In this document: positions 40,680 to 52,070 of the stretch, one piece after another
How the letters are laid out: every line of letters starts with the position of its first letter
Position numbering within the stretch: position 1 is the stretch's first letter
NCBI RefSeq assembly: GCF_025370935.1
Contig: NC_133479.1
Coordinates: 830,673-894,672 of the forward strand
DNA from: Choristoneura fumiferana
Lineage: Eukaryota > Arthropoda > Insecta > Lepidoptera > Tortricidae
Length of the DNA stretch: 64,000 bases
Direction: 5' to 3'
Notes under the pieces: generated by a model
Told to the model about the DNA's origin: nothing
The model's database searches: none
What the model saw: only the letters and a program-made list of their open reading frames with translations
Program-made: the position numbers and the translations under genes

Positions 40680-40800
40680 ACGACAATCGAACCGAGGAGT
40701 GTTAGGTATAATTGAGACTACAACGCGCGAGCCGAGCGAGCGAAGCGCGGCAGCGGCCGGCGCAGCGTCAGGACCAAGTTTATTTACTTTTACGCTATTG
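40680..40800. other. CpG-rich patch in duplicated block
   Basis: CGCGCGAGCCGAGCGAGCG, AAGCGCGGCAGCGGCCGGCG. It is conserved in copy 2 at 45963-46083. A CpG-rich island in AT-rich insect DNA may mark a promoter or 5' exon, but no initiator, ATG or splice site supports this. Confidence 0.3.
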
Positions 40801-41232
40801 TGTGATTAATTATATTCTCAAATTTTAATTATTTTATCACATTTATAAGCTTTCGGTACCTTATTTAATTAACTTCACTAAGCAAGTCGTACAACAACGC
40901 GGTTTCAACGAATTGGAGTGTTATACTCATAAAAACTGGCGCGAGTTTCTGCGTACGGTTTATTCGGTTCTGAAATGGCGTCGTTTCATTATGTGCCTAG
41001 GAGTTTCATGATCTAGCGTATTTTATAACCGGCCGTCAACATACACACTAAAATTAACTTACAATTTACAAAAGCATCAACATCAGTTCAATGTAAAATA
41101 TTGTAGAAGACCTAACCGTCTTTCTATTGACCCGGACACCGCTTTGAAGATGTCCGGTGCCGGATGGAGACCGGATAATTTACTCGCTCTTGCCCGGGGC
41201 AGGCCTTTATGATATCAGTTACATTTTCCATT

Positions 41233-41332
41233 NNNNNNNNNNNNNNNNNNNNNNNNNNNNNNNNNNNNNNNNNNNNNNNNNNNNNNNNNNNNNNNNNNNN
41301 NNNNNNNNNNNNNNNNNNNNNNNNNNNNNNNN
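41233..41332. other. Assembly gap, 100 N
   Basis: Exactly 100 N between the end of duplicated copy 1 and element B. A placeholder join. Confidence 0.98.
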
Positions 41333-41988
41333 AATATATGTTTCGCAAATTTCACTTAGCAACCAACCTTTTCGCCAAAGTTTCATTGGCAAACTAATAT
41401 TTGGCATAACTTTACTTCGCATTTTTTTTATTTCGCAACATGTTTACATTGCAAAATTTTACTTCATCACACATTTATGTGGCAAATAATTATGTAGCAA
41501 ATGATTGCTTCGGCAAATAACAATTGTCAAATAACATTTGGGCAATTTTTTACATTGCAAAGTTGTACTTTAATTTGATTTGTGCGAAGCGAGCGAAGCG
41601 AGCGAGCAAGACGGTTCGGAGCAGAAGCGACTTGGATAGTTTAGGTTCAGAAGGCTAAGCGGGAGCGAAGCGGAGCGTAGCTCCCGCTTAGCCTTCGATG
41701 TTAGGTTTTTTTTTATAGCAGCCAGGATAAATGACACTAGAAAAGTAGGTTCGATGCCATTCAATAAGTTGCTAAATAAGGTATGCAATCAATACATTTG
41801 ACGAAATCATAAATGAACATCTTAAAAAAACCAGGTAATAATTGCATAATAATAATTTATCGAATCATTAGTTGGAAAATATACATGAAACGTTGAGTTG
41901 GGAAATACCCATTTCGCCTAAATAAAACTATGGGATAAATAGTTGGGAGTTAATAATTTGCTAAATAATTTTCGCCGATACATTAGTA
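41333..41988. mobile_element. Arm-core-arm element B, partial
   Basis: The left arm 41333-41576 is a quasi-tandem of 14-18-base units such as TTTCGCAAATTTCACT, TCGCCAAAGTTTCAT, TGGCAAACTAATATT, TGGCATAACTTTACT and TAGCAAATGATTGCT. The core 41577-41700 is GC-rich (GCGAAGCGAGCGAAGCGAGC). The right arm 41701-41988 carries the inverted motif (AATTTGCTAAATAAT, ATTTCGCCTAAATAA). Left and core are sharp, while the right arm is more decayed. It starts at the gap, so its true left end is unknown. Confidence 0.6.
41649..41695. repeat. GC-rich hairpin in element B core
   Basis: GAAGGCTAAGCGGGAGC pairs perfectly with GCTCCCGCTTAGCCTTC across a 13-base loop, GAAGCGGAGCGTA. Confidence 0.9.
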
Positions 41989-42158
41989 AAATGTAAATTT
42001 TATTATTTTGACATTTTTACCACTTCGCAAAATATATATTTAAAAAAACATGTGTGTATATTAATTCGTACCGGTGAATGCAAGTGACGAGTTATCGTAC
42101 ATTGTTGCGTTATAAGGGAGTCTCAGTATATAAAAAAGTACTCTGTGGAAGAGTCTGG

Positions 42159-42415
42159 GTAAGCCGTGAAGCAGCAGTGCTTGCACTGTTGTGTTTCGGC
42201 GTGGAGAGTAAGACAGCCGGTGAAATTACTGGCACTTGAGGTATCCCATCTTAGGCTTCCAGGTTGGCAACGCATCTGCAATACCCCTGGTGTTGCAGAT
42301 GTTTATTCTTACCATCAGGAGACCCACTTGCTCGTTTGCCATCCTGTCGAATAAAAAAAGGGAGAGGCCTTTGTTCAGCAGTGGACGTATTCCGGCTGAT
42401 GATGATGATGATTAA
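42159..42415 (+). mobile_element. S1 plus RTE compound, copy 2
   Basis: Same structure as 37031-37287, with small differences such as GTGTTGCAGATG in place of GTGTTGCAGGTG. Confidence 0.85.
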
Positions 42416-44850
42416 TTCGTACTTCAGCGTGAATCGGCAAACTGTTTTCACAGTATTTAACTTTAACACGAATGCGCTCAAGACGTTTATTATACCAAAA
42501 ATAAACTAGAACTGCATTTAACCCGAGAAACTACCCGAAGTTTTAAACATTCCATGATTTTATCGTCGTTATCTTATTTAGTCGCTCTTCGCAATTTAAT
42601 ACGAAAATGTGCTTTTTATTTGGACAGAGCTCTCATCACAGTAATACTGCAAGCGGGACCATGCATTTACTAACAAGATTTTGTTTCATATAAAATATTT
42701 TTATCTCGAAAATTTCAGCGGAAAACGCAGTCTTTTTTAGGTTAACAAAAATGAGGCAAGTGGTTTGATTAAACAGCTTTTAGGGTTATCGTTAGATGGC
42801 GTTAGTATCGTAAGATCCTTTTGTCGTAACACTGCTGTTTGTGATTGGCTCATTTAGTTATTAAATCGATCACAAACATGAAGTTGTTAAATGGACCACG
42901 GCACTAGCGCTCACTAGCCAGTCTCAGGAACCCTGATTGTTTTACCTACTCTTCAACTTAACCAAATTCTTCGACCGCGATCTCCAATAAACCCATCAAT
43001 CGCAAAGAGCTAATAATCTTTTCTTCACTCCATTATCAGAATTTTAAGGTCCAAATCCAGGACAAAGGGATTCGTTTCCGCGCCGATTGTGGTCCGAATT
43101 GTGCGATATTAAAAAGCGATCGGATCCTAAATTAATACTATGTACCTGCGCGCGATCATGCCTCGCTGGTCAAAGGTTAAGGGATGGGCGCAGTGACAGC
43201 GGTTCTAAAAAAATTGAACTTTTGTCCTTGTATCTAAAAAGTAGCTAAGGAAATGACAAATATCGAAGTCCAATTTTTGTATACTTATTGTATCCAATAC
43301 TGACTAGCCTATTCAAGACATAGGTAATACAGTTTTTGACGGATGGCAATAACAGTTTCCCGTAGTCAGTTCTTAATTCTTCAAATTAAATAGTTTTTTT
43401 TTACCCGATTGCCCGAAGGAGCAGGCTGCAGCCTAAACAGGCAAACGGATTTCAAAATATGACGTATCATTAGATTTGTCATAACTGTTGAAGTGACATA
43501 GATAGAGTATTTTAATATGGTGTTCACGAAAAGAATATACAATACAATAGAATAACTCTTTATTGTACACCAACACATAGTAAGCAGTATAGAAAACACA
43601 GGTACAACATACACATACAGGGGAACATATAGGGAGGAAATAAAAATAAAATATTTTTTATTGTAATAATATTGGTATCAAAGCTATACATTTTATTAAT
43701 TAAGCTGTAATTTGTTCTAAAAAAAAATCCTGATAGTTTAACTGAAGGTCTAATTAGAACTGTAAGACTAATTAATTAGGACGTATATTTATAAACTTCT
43801 TATTATTTAACAACTGGACATAAAATAACATAAAACACATGAAATTAAAAGTTAAAAATTAGTTTTATTATGACGAATTAGTTTTATCATAACATTAACT
43901 CGCTAACCGCTGTCGCTTATGGGCCAGTGTCCTGCTCCCCGCTCACATAGCGCCCCACCCGAATTCCCCAGAGCACCGAACTGAATAACGTTTACTTTCG
44001 TCCCGAACCGACCTTCCAGATTACTTTTTACATCATTTTCTATACTTTAATACATTATTGATCACTATGAATCTTTGGTATTTACTATTCCGGCCCGGAT
44101 TGTGTTTTCCCCTTGCTAGGCGGACGTGATCAGACTTGAAGTAGAATAAATCCTGCGGTTTTTAAAGTTATTCCTTGATTCCACCACTTTGAATAAAGCT
44201 TTTTTGTCCGCAGTTTCTCACGCGTATGCAATTATACCTAGTGAGTGCCATCCACGAAGACGCGTGATTTTGTCGAAATTAGACATTAATGACATTGTAA
44301 TAAGAACCACGGCACGCGTCATCGTGAATGACTCTACCTATACGTCTATAAGTTTATTTGAAATTCCAGGAATTCCCAAAATTTTCATCGAGGATTTCAT
44401 TTAACTTGTACAGAATACACCGAATTTCATTGTCTCTAATCCTAGTGGTTGCAATTTTTATATGAGTAGGATTTAAATATTGAATACGTACTCAAATTTG
44501 AGATCAGTATTATCGCGTGTCCAACTAGTATTGTTAAATTGAACTACTTGATTTAAGTTTAAACCGGAATAAGTAAGTAGAAACCTGCAAAGATAGGTCT
44601 GAAACGATTAGGGTGGAGATTATTGAGGAAGGCCACGTTTATGTCCAGAAGTGGACGGACATCATCCAATTGATATTTTAAACAATGCCGATATTAATGA
44701 TGTAAGAAACTAATATATTATTAAAAGTTGTACTTAAATTTTCAGCAAATAAGATCTATCCTTGTGAATTTCAAAGTGTACCTATCATTTTGAACCGTTA
44801 AATAACCAAGAACGCTAAACTATAACAGTGTTTTACCCCTCACCTATTAA

Positions 44851-45436
44851 AAAAAACGGCCAAGAGCGTGTCGGACACGCCCAAAATAGGGTTCCGTAGC
44901 CATTACGAAAAAATAAAGTAATGATTTCTAAGGATTTCGTATTTTATACGGAATCTTCCAAGTTTAGGTATATTTTATACCTTAGGCTGCTATTTACTCT
45001 TAAACTACTAATAATTCTCAAACAAACTTAGCCGTTATTGTTTTCCTTGAAAGTTTGATATACCACCGACCGATTTAGATTTTATAGGGGGGGACGCTCG
45101 ATTTTCATGAAAATTTGCACTTTAAAGTTGAATATTTCGCAAACAAATCACTGAATCGAAAACTCGTCTTAGCAAACCCCTAATGGTTTTATACCCCACA
45201 CTATAGGGTTGGATGAAAAAAAAACCCCCCACCAACCCCCACTTAACGTCTATGGGAGGTACCCTAAATACATTTTTTTTAGATTTTTTATTGTACTATT
45301 TTTCAGCGTAGTTTACATATCTATGCAAAATTAAGCTTTCTAGCGATAGGACTGACAGACGGACAGACAGACAGACAGACAGACTACGAAACTATAAGGG
45401 TTCCGTTTTTGCCATTTTGGCTCCGGAACCCAAAAA
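44851..45436 (+). repeat. G1 repeat, full-length reference copy
   Basis: Runs from AAAACGGCCAAGAGCGTGTC through AGGGTTCCGTAGCCATTACG, AAACTACTAATAATTCTC, ACTTAACGTCTATGGGAGG and (GACA)n to TTTTTGCCATTTTGGCTCCG. AGGGTTCCGT occurs near both ends. There is no TIR and no ORF. Other copies: 39768, 55858, 57416 and 61190 (reverse). Confidence 0.8.
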
Positions 45437-46520
45437 AGAGATTTGAAAATTTGTTGCGAGTTGAATAACCTGGTAAAACCTACTACTAAAATAATACTTT
45501 ATGTATGCTAGTTTTACCACAGGGTACCCCCCTCTATACGTCCACATCGTAGCTGAATACTAAGCACTCAATGTGTAATAAGCCAGTCCATAATAAGCCA
45601 GCGGATAAAGTATCATAGCTACCACATCGCTTGCGACAACGCGCGGACACCGGCGCGTGAGCAATTTCTCTGTTCATTGCGTGATCTACCAGCTGACATT
45701 TTGCGACCATCGTCTCGGCTGCGCAATGTATAGAGAGAGAATACGCTCAACGCGTCGCCGGAATGTAATACGTCTGTGCTTGCGCAGTTAGATTTGTACA
45801 CGTGTCATGCGCGGAGATTTTAATATTTAATGATACTATGTATAACTAGTATGTGTATTAATAATCGTGACTATAGATAGACGCACGAGTAAATCTTAAG
45901 GTACAAAGTTTGGCCACTGGTCACTGGTCGCTCATTGTCCTTTAGGTTCAGGAAAATTAGACACGACGACAATCGAACCGAGGAGTGTTCGTTATAATTG
46001 AGACTACAACGCGCGAGCCGAGCGAGCGAAGCGCGGCAGCGGCCGGCGCAGCGCCAGGACCAAGTTTAGTTACTTTTACGCTATTGTGTGATTAATTATA
46101 TTCTCAAATTTTAATTATTTTATCACATTTATAAGCTTTCGGTGCCTTATTTAATTAACTTCACTAAGCAAGTCGTACAACAACGCGTTTTCAACGAATT
46201 GGAGTGTTACCTACTTATAAAAACTGCCGCGAGTTTCTGCGTACGGTTTAGTCGGTTCTGAAATGGCGTCGTTTCATTATATGCCTAGGAGTTTCATGAT
46301 CTAGCGTATTTTATAACCGGCCGTCAACATACACACTAAAATTAACTTACAATTTACAAAAGCATCAACATCAGTTCAATGTAAAATATTGTAGAAGACC
46401 TAACCGTCTTTCTATTGACCCGGACACCGCTTTGAAGATGTCCGGTGCCGGATGGAGACCGGATAATTTACTCGCTCTTGCCCGGGGCAGGCCTTTATGA
46501 TATCAGTTACATTTTCCATT

Positions 46521-48580
46521 TTATTTTGTTGTAAAATACTTTGAACACCGACAGAAGAAGGATGAGTTCGTAACACAAAAGGACGTAACTGCCGTGTGGT
46601 CCATGTGAAGATTACTTTATTGTGTAAAAGGACACGGCTGTTATAAGCGCCGTGTGTCTGTATTTAGACTAAATAAATAATTCAATTGGAATGATAGGTT
46701 ATGCGCGACCTTAAATATATTTAAAAAAAATTGTGAGCGTCTTTGTTGTATAAGTGAAAATAATCAACGTCAAATTTTATTAAGTATTTGATCTTTACTA
46801 ACAATACGTTTGCTCAACTAAATCTAAGATTAATAAGTAGTATATCATTTATTACTGTTCGAGGCGTGTATTTCCAATTTACAGGCCTTATATACAGTGC
46901 AAGAAAACTCTTGCCAGCGCGATGTAGGATTCGTTCGGGACCGATACAGCGACATCTATCGGGCTTTTATTCAAACAAACTTCCCTATGTACATTACAAT
47001 CAAACCCAATAATGCGAATTGTACAATTACAAACATTCTCATGCAATCTATACAGTCAATTTCGAACGTAGCAGTCGTGGATTATGATGATGATGCTAGA
47101 TGGTACCACACGTCACTATTGCAGTATGCAAGCGATTGGATTTTCTGTTGATTGGTCGGATTCCCCGGTAGTCTGTTTGGTAGGACACCTCTAACGTAAA
47201 GCCATATTACGGTTTCTTAATTAATTACACTTTTATTGTTTCAACTCAATAAAAGTGGCTTAACATCAAAATAATTTACTCGTAGAGGTATATAATATCC
47301 CATCAACAAACGGCCAAAAATACTAAAGATCTAGTTAAAAAGCTCATTATGTGATCGAGATTGATTCCGGACGAACAAAGCGGTTGAGGCGACGCCTGCG
47401 ACCGACAGCTCCAACGGAATTTAGAAGTATATAATATCAATGGCTTAAAGCCAAGTTTAGCTAGAAATATCGTGCAGGTTGAGTTACATTGCGGCGCTGG
47501 ATTGATCACTTCGAACTCGTTTGCTTTCCGGCCTCGCAATGTAATGCAACTTGCGCTATATTGGGCTTAGAGTAAAGAGGCATAACTTCGGCAACTTATA
47601 CAGTCATACACATAAATACAGAAACAAGTTAGTGTAAATGGCAACTTTTGTTTAATGTTAATCCCTTAATATATGGTGGTTTTTATAGTCTGTCAATTAA
47701 TCTACATCAAGATGACGGATGTTCCGATGTGACAATTAAAATGATAATAGAATAACTGATTAAGGTACTTTCTGCTTCGTCTAAGTTAATGACTTACTGC
47801 ACAGCTTAGCTTTGCAGCGTGGCCATTTGGTTAAATAACAGCTAGGATTTGCGGTATTTTGAGAGGTATTTTGTTAATGTTCGGAGTTATTCCTGTGACC
47901 GGTATACCGGATATATCGGGGAGAAAGAGACTATGATCCAGTAACCTGGCAAAAGTTTAGTCTTTGCAGCTACAAGGTGAATAAAACTAATGTAAAATCA
48001 GGCAGCGGACAGCAGGACGGACAACGGAGCAGTGAACATTATCGCTGTTCAGTGTTCATTGCGCGACCGAGACGCTCGCCGGACATTGGTTACCTGTCAG
48101 AAACCGCAATGAACAGAAAACTGTGCACTAGCATCCAGTTTGCGGCCTCAGTCATCTGCATAGGGCTGTAATGAGGCAATACTGAGTTACGACGTCGGTT
48201 GTGCGTATTTAACATTTTAGTACACAATACTATAGTATATCCCAGCTTTGAATTTACACACTTTGCGCAACTAGGTCCTCATATTTATCTACCAATGCCT
48301 ACAAAGCCGCGCAACGGCTTTTTTAATTATTCAAAAAAAAATCGTGGTTGCCAATTTACGTTCGTCAAAGGGATGACTTCATTTTATATCAAAAGTAATA
48401 ACGTAAAACCTTTTCAAGAGCGTTAGATAAAACTTACTGAACTAACCGCTGATTTATTCTAAACTGTTTTTAAGAAGAACACTTTAGCTTGTGTTAAGTA
48501 TTAACAACTTCGCAGAGCATGCGAAGCTCAACGATAATTGACATAACAGAGGAGTTAATGAAACCGCGCGTTTATCAGCA
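46521..48580. other. Unique non-coding DNA
   Basis: Frames at 46788-47151 and 47977-48171 are without recognisable domains. GGACCGATACAGCGACATC near 46940 and the GC-richer patch at 48000-48170 are not matched elsewhere in the window. Confidence 0.4.
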
Positions 48581-48612
48581 ATGGCCGCGCCGCCGTGCGC
48601 TGCGCCCGCGCA
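48581..48612 (+). CDS. Candidate tiny first exon
   Basis: ATG at 48581 in a CGCGCCGCC-rich patch, with a good start context (G at -3, G at +4), reads MAAPPCAAPA and runs into GTAAGT at 48613, a strong splice donor. GC-rich sequence and GTAAGT are the only support. The same patch could be a CpG island without coding function. Confidence 0.12.
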
Positions 48613-49059
48613 GTAAGTTTACTTATCTCGCGTCTCCAGGCTCCGTTCGACGTTGCACTGTTTATTCAATATAATTAACTGTGCTTGTGTGAATGTTCCG
48701 CAGAGCTTATAGGTCAAAGGGTGTTGGTGAAATGGCATTTGTAAGCTGTACTAAGCTTTTGTACAGTCACCTATATTATCTGCTATAGCAGAGCGTCCAA
48801 AAATATGTGATACGGCCTGATACGGCCCACCGGTCCTAGAAATAATCGCTAAAATGCTACAAGTACTGAACTTTTTCTTATGATAGAGTGGAAAACAGGC
48901 AAATGAATCAACTGATAGTAAAGTGAGCAATACCGTCTATGAATATCTTCAACAACGCCCCCCAACCCCTTCAGGTCTCTGTCAGTTGCCCGAATTTCAT
49001 ATGCCATAATGTATCGTTTCCCATAATTCTTATCTGTCATTAAGTAGAATCTTATTTTG
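48613..49059. other. Unique non-coding DNA
   Basis: Nothing recognised apart from the CpG-rich edge at 48613-48660. Confidence 0.4.
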
Positions 49060-49165
49060 TCAAATATAATCATTTGCCAATCGAGCTGAAAAGCGCTCAG
49101 GTCGTCCCACCATCTCCTCTTGGGTCTGCCTCTACTCCTTTGACTATCCTTCGGAACCCACACAG
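49060..49165 (-). mobile_element. LINE C-terminal scrap
   Basis: The minus frame reads WVPKDSQRSRGRPKRRWWDD before losing similarity. It is the same motif family as GKQQRRWEDDL at 50180 and the RTE GRPPTRWTDD, so this is a decayed RTE-related tail. Confidence 0.55.
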
Positions 49166-49786
49166 ATGTGTTATCAATTATATTTCAATTAAATAACTAA
49201 CATTAGAGATTAATTAAGAATGTTGCTTATGTTGTGTCTATGAGATTAGAGCCTGAAATAGAAGTTTAATTCTTATTATTACTAAACTCACTTAACCAAG
49301 CATTCTACTTGTAAGATGAAATTAAAAAAAAAGGAAAACAGCACCTTTCTCTATTTTTTGTATAGCAAGTCAACTTATGACAAATATTTTATTTTTTATT
49401 TTTTATATATACTATACATAATTAAAGTGATTCGCACTGGTACACCCGCAACACCAGATATTGCATGTCAACATACGTCTTAATTAAAAAGTGCACTTTG
49501 TAAATAAGGGGCTGATCTCTAAAGCTACAGAACCTATCCTATAAATCCTTTCACCAAAAGGAGAGGGGAGGGGAAGGACAAACCTTGAACACCGGAACGC
49601 TGCTCTCCAGCAATTGAGTTTCCACGACACATGAGTTATTTTAAACGACACAAAAATGTTCTTCGCTGCACAGACTTTAAATTTATTTGAGTTTTTTTTT
49701 TTAATTATAGCGTCTTGTCGAGTGTTTTGTTTCTCTTTGTCGAAATTCGGTGCACAATGATAGCGGGTGGGAAAGGTGGGATGTGT
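49166..49786. other. Unique non-coding DNA
   Basis: AT-rich, without a recognised family. Confidence 0.45.
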
Positions 49787-49799
49787 TGTCAGAGTATAT

Positions 49800-50235
49800 C
49801 ATAATAATAATAAACCCCTTTATTCTGAATTGGGTGCAATTCAGTTTGCCTCTTGGCATGGGCCTCCTCCAGCTTCTGGGCTCGAGGGTGGTGCTCATTT
49901 TCTCCCTCGGTGACGGACCGTGGTGGGAGAGGTTTTATTGATTTGTTTTATACTTTGTGTTACTATTGCCAGTTCATATTCATCAGTTTTGTTTTTATTT
50001 GACAAAGTATCAATTTCTTGTTCAATTATTTGCTCTGTTTCTCCATATCTTATAGTATTATCTCTTAATTCTGCGTATCTCCTGGCAAAGGCCTTCTCCA
50101 GTTCTTTCCATTGTACTCTATCGCGAGCAACTTTTCTCCAGTTGGGTCCCGCTGTGAGTTTTAAATCGTCTTCCCATCTCCTTTGTTGTTTTCCCCTGCT
50201 TCGTTTACCATTTCTGGGGTACCAATCTGTTACCG
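49800..50235 (-). mobile_element. 5'-truncated LINE with 13-bp target duplication
   Basis: The minus frame encodes WYPRNGKRSRGKQQRRWEDD, GPNWRKVARDRVQWKELEKA and AFARRYAEL, an RTE-related C-terminus. A 3' region then ends in GGGTTTATTATTATTATG. TGTCAGAGTATAT is present at 49787-49799 and 50236-50248, immediately outside both ends, so the insertion boundaries are exact. It differs from the main RTE family (tail TTATTAT, not TGATGA). Confidence 0.88.
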
Positions 50236-50248
50236 TGTCAGAGTATAT

Positions 50249-51977
50249 TGCGTTCATGTTAATGTGTGAGTATGTGTACGAGTTAAAATTAATTAAATAT
50301 ATTTAAAAATAAACAAATTAATGGCGCAGCCTGAGAGTACACTACTTATTTTTGATCAACATAGGCTTTTCATCACGGGAATGTGCAAATTTCCCGCGGG
50401 ACGCAGAAGTTGTGGCCAACAGCTACTCGATTCCCCTAAACTTAATTTGTTCGCTTGACTACGAATAAATTATTTTACCTTGATCTGTATGCTTGAAATA
50501 ATGGAATTTGTCTCGCGAAAGGAAATTAGAGGGATGTTATAGAGCTCATTAATTTTAACCAAACCAATCAGAAATCTGAGACTATGGGATAATGAAAATT
50601 AACCTGTCGGCGATTAGTTCGTAATTCTGAATTTTCCACGTAATCGCAACCGGAATAATATTTTTTTTCATCAGTCTTGCTTAAAATTAGCACCACAACA
50701 AGCACGCTAACTTGTTATTCATTTATTCGTTGCAGCCATGGTATTATAAGATGGCAAATAAATATTACAGTGCTACATGGACCCTGCTAGGGCAAAGCAA
50801 CAACTAAGACTTAACTTACTCTAGGATTGATGCTAATATGAATATTCTTACTTAATTACATAATGTCATAAAATCAAATCGCACAAATTACATTAACAAC
50901 ATTTTGTCTGCAATGAAAGCATAGTCTCGTTCGTAATTCCTTACTTACCGCCCTCAAGACACAATGTACTATTAATATTCAAAAGCAACCCCACTATTAC
51001 GGCAATTAAATGCTATTTCGCAATGAACTGAAGTAATGTTCCACTTCAGTAAGTCACCAGTCTCCTTGAACAAGGTTGAATATTAATTTCACATCTGTTT
51101 AAACACTAAACTGCTGATTCAATAACTTAATACCAAACTGTCAAAACACAAAATGTTCGAATGGATGTAAGAGTGATTACTATAACAATAATTAAACTTT
51201 TAATTTCTAACTAAATTTCAACAATCGCTGGTTGACTTTTTCTCACGATTCTAAACAATAGTATTCAAGAATAATTCTGTATTTTTCTCCGCTCACAATA
51301 ACACTGTTTCGACATCGCTGTGCAGACAATATGTCTTACTGTTAATACATGCTGCGAGTACAAATGCAGTTGATGTATTTAACTTGAAACCCTAAGTGGA
51401 GGTGTTAAAATCGATTGGAAATGCATTTTTGTATGTTACATCTAAATCATTGTCATTTTGCTCTGGCGAAGTGAAACGTAGTACACACAATAGTTTATTA
51501 GTTTGCAGTTTTTTCTGGTTTTTACTAGAGCAGGTAACGGATCAGTTGGTGTTAAAATGTTTAATAGAAAGTTAACTTTTTGTTTGTATAGAGCTAAGAG
51601 TAGGTAAATCGCGCAATAGAAACTACTTCTAGTTCTTTACCACTGATTTTTCAACATTTTGTCTGAAAATACTATGTCGTCTACCTACCTCCACTTTTGG
51701 GAATTATAACATGATTTTATTTCAATTCACTACGTATATTTGTTTGTCTGCTTTAAAACTTGCAGGTTACTTTTGTTCAAGTTCCTTTTAAAAAAGGGAT
51801 AAGTTCGCCTTTTTACATGTATTGTATTGTATATCAACGTTTGTAAAATTGTGTGTGTTTCTAATTTTTCACAATAAAGAGTTTACCCACATACCTATAT
51901 ACTTACGTAGCAAGCAAGAGCTTGTGTTTGAAATTATTTCCAAAAACCTCATTTTTAAAACTTTTTAGAGTACATTT
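50249..51977. other. Unique AT-rich DNA
   Basis: Bases 50395-50433 (GCGGGACGCAGAAGTTGTGG, CCAACAGCTACTC) may be a decayed Helitron end. The rest has no recognised feature over about 1.5 kb, the quietest part of the window. Confidence 0.45.
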
Positions 51978-52070
51978 ATTGTATTGTAATGAAACTCTTT
52001 ATTGTTCATAAAAAACATGAAATTAACAAATAAAATAATAATAAGAACGGGCCTTTTTTAGATATAGTTT
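51978..52070 (-). mobile_element. LINE-like 3' scrap
   Basis: AATGAAACTCTTTATTGTTC, CATGAAATTAACAAATAAAA and AATAATAAGAACGGGCC look like a reversed 3' end with a polyadenylation-type TTTATT. Confidence 0.4.

Larger units (their letters stand above)
36862..41232 (+). repeat. Duplicated block, copy 1
   Basis: From AATGTAAATTTTATTG to ACATTTTCCATT this 4,371-base segment is collinear with 41989-46520, with only scattered substitutions and small indels. It ends exactly at the 100-N gap, with no loss of similarity before it. Features inside it include S1 and RTE ends, M-d, G1, a CpG-rich patch and the 16-bp-repeat deletion scar at 39787. Frames of 60-97 codons occur in both copies but none looks like a gene. 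Confidence 0.95.
41989..46520 (+). repeat. Duplicated block, copy 2
   Basis: 4,532 bases, collinear with copy 1. It differs by the missing RTE insertion, the 220 bases kept in G1, an extra segment near 43291-43312 (TATCCAATACTGACTAGCC) and many single-base changes. Similarity to copy 1 starts immediately after element B and runs to 46520, where copy 1 meets the gap. Confidence 0.95.

Noticed and set aside
41649..41695. Rho-independent-type terminator
   Set aside because: The hairpin is strong, but this is eukaryotic DNA and the structure is the centre of a repeat element.
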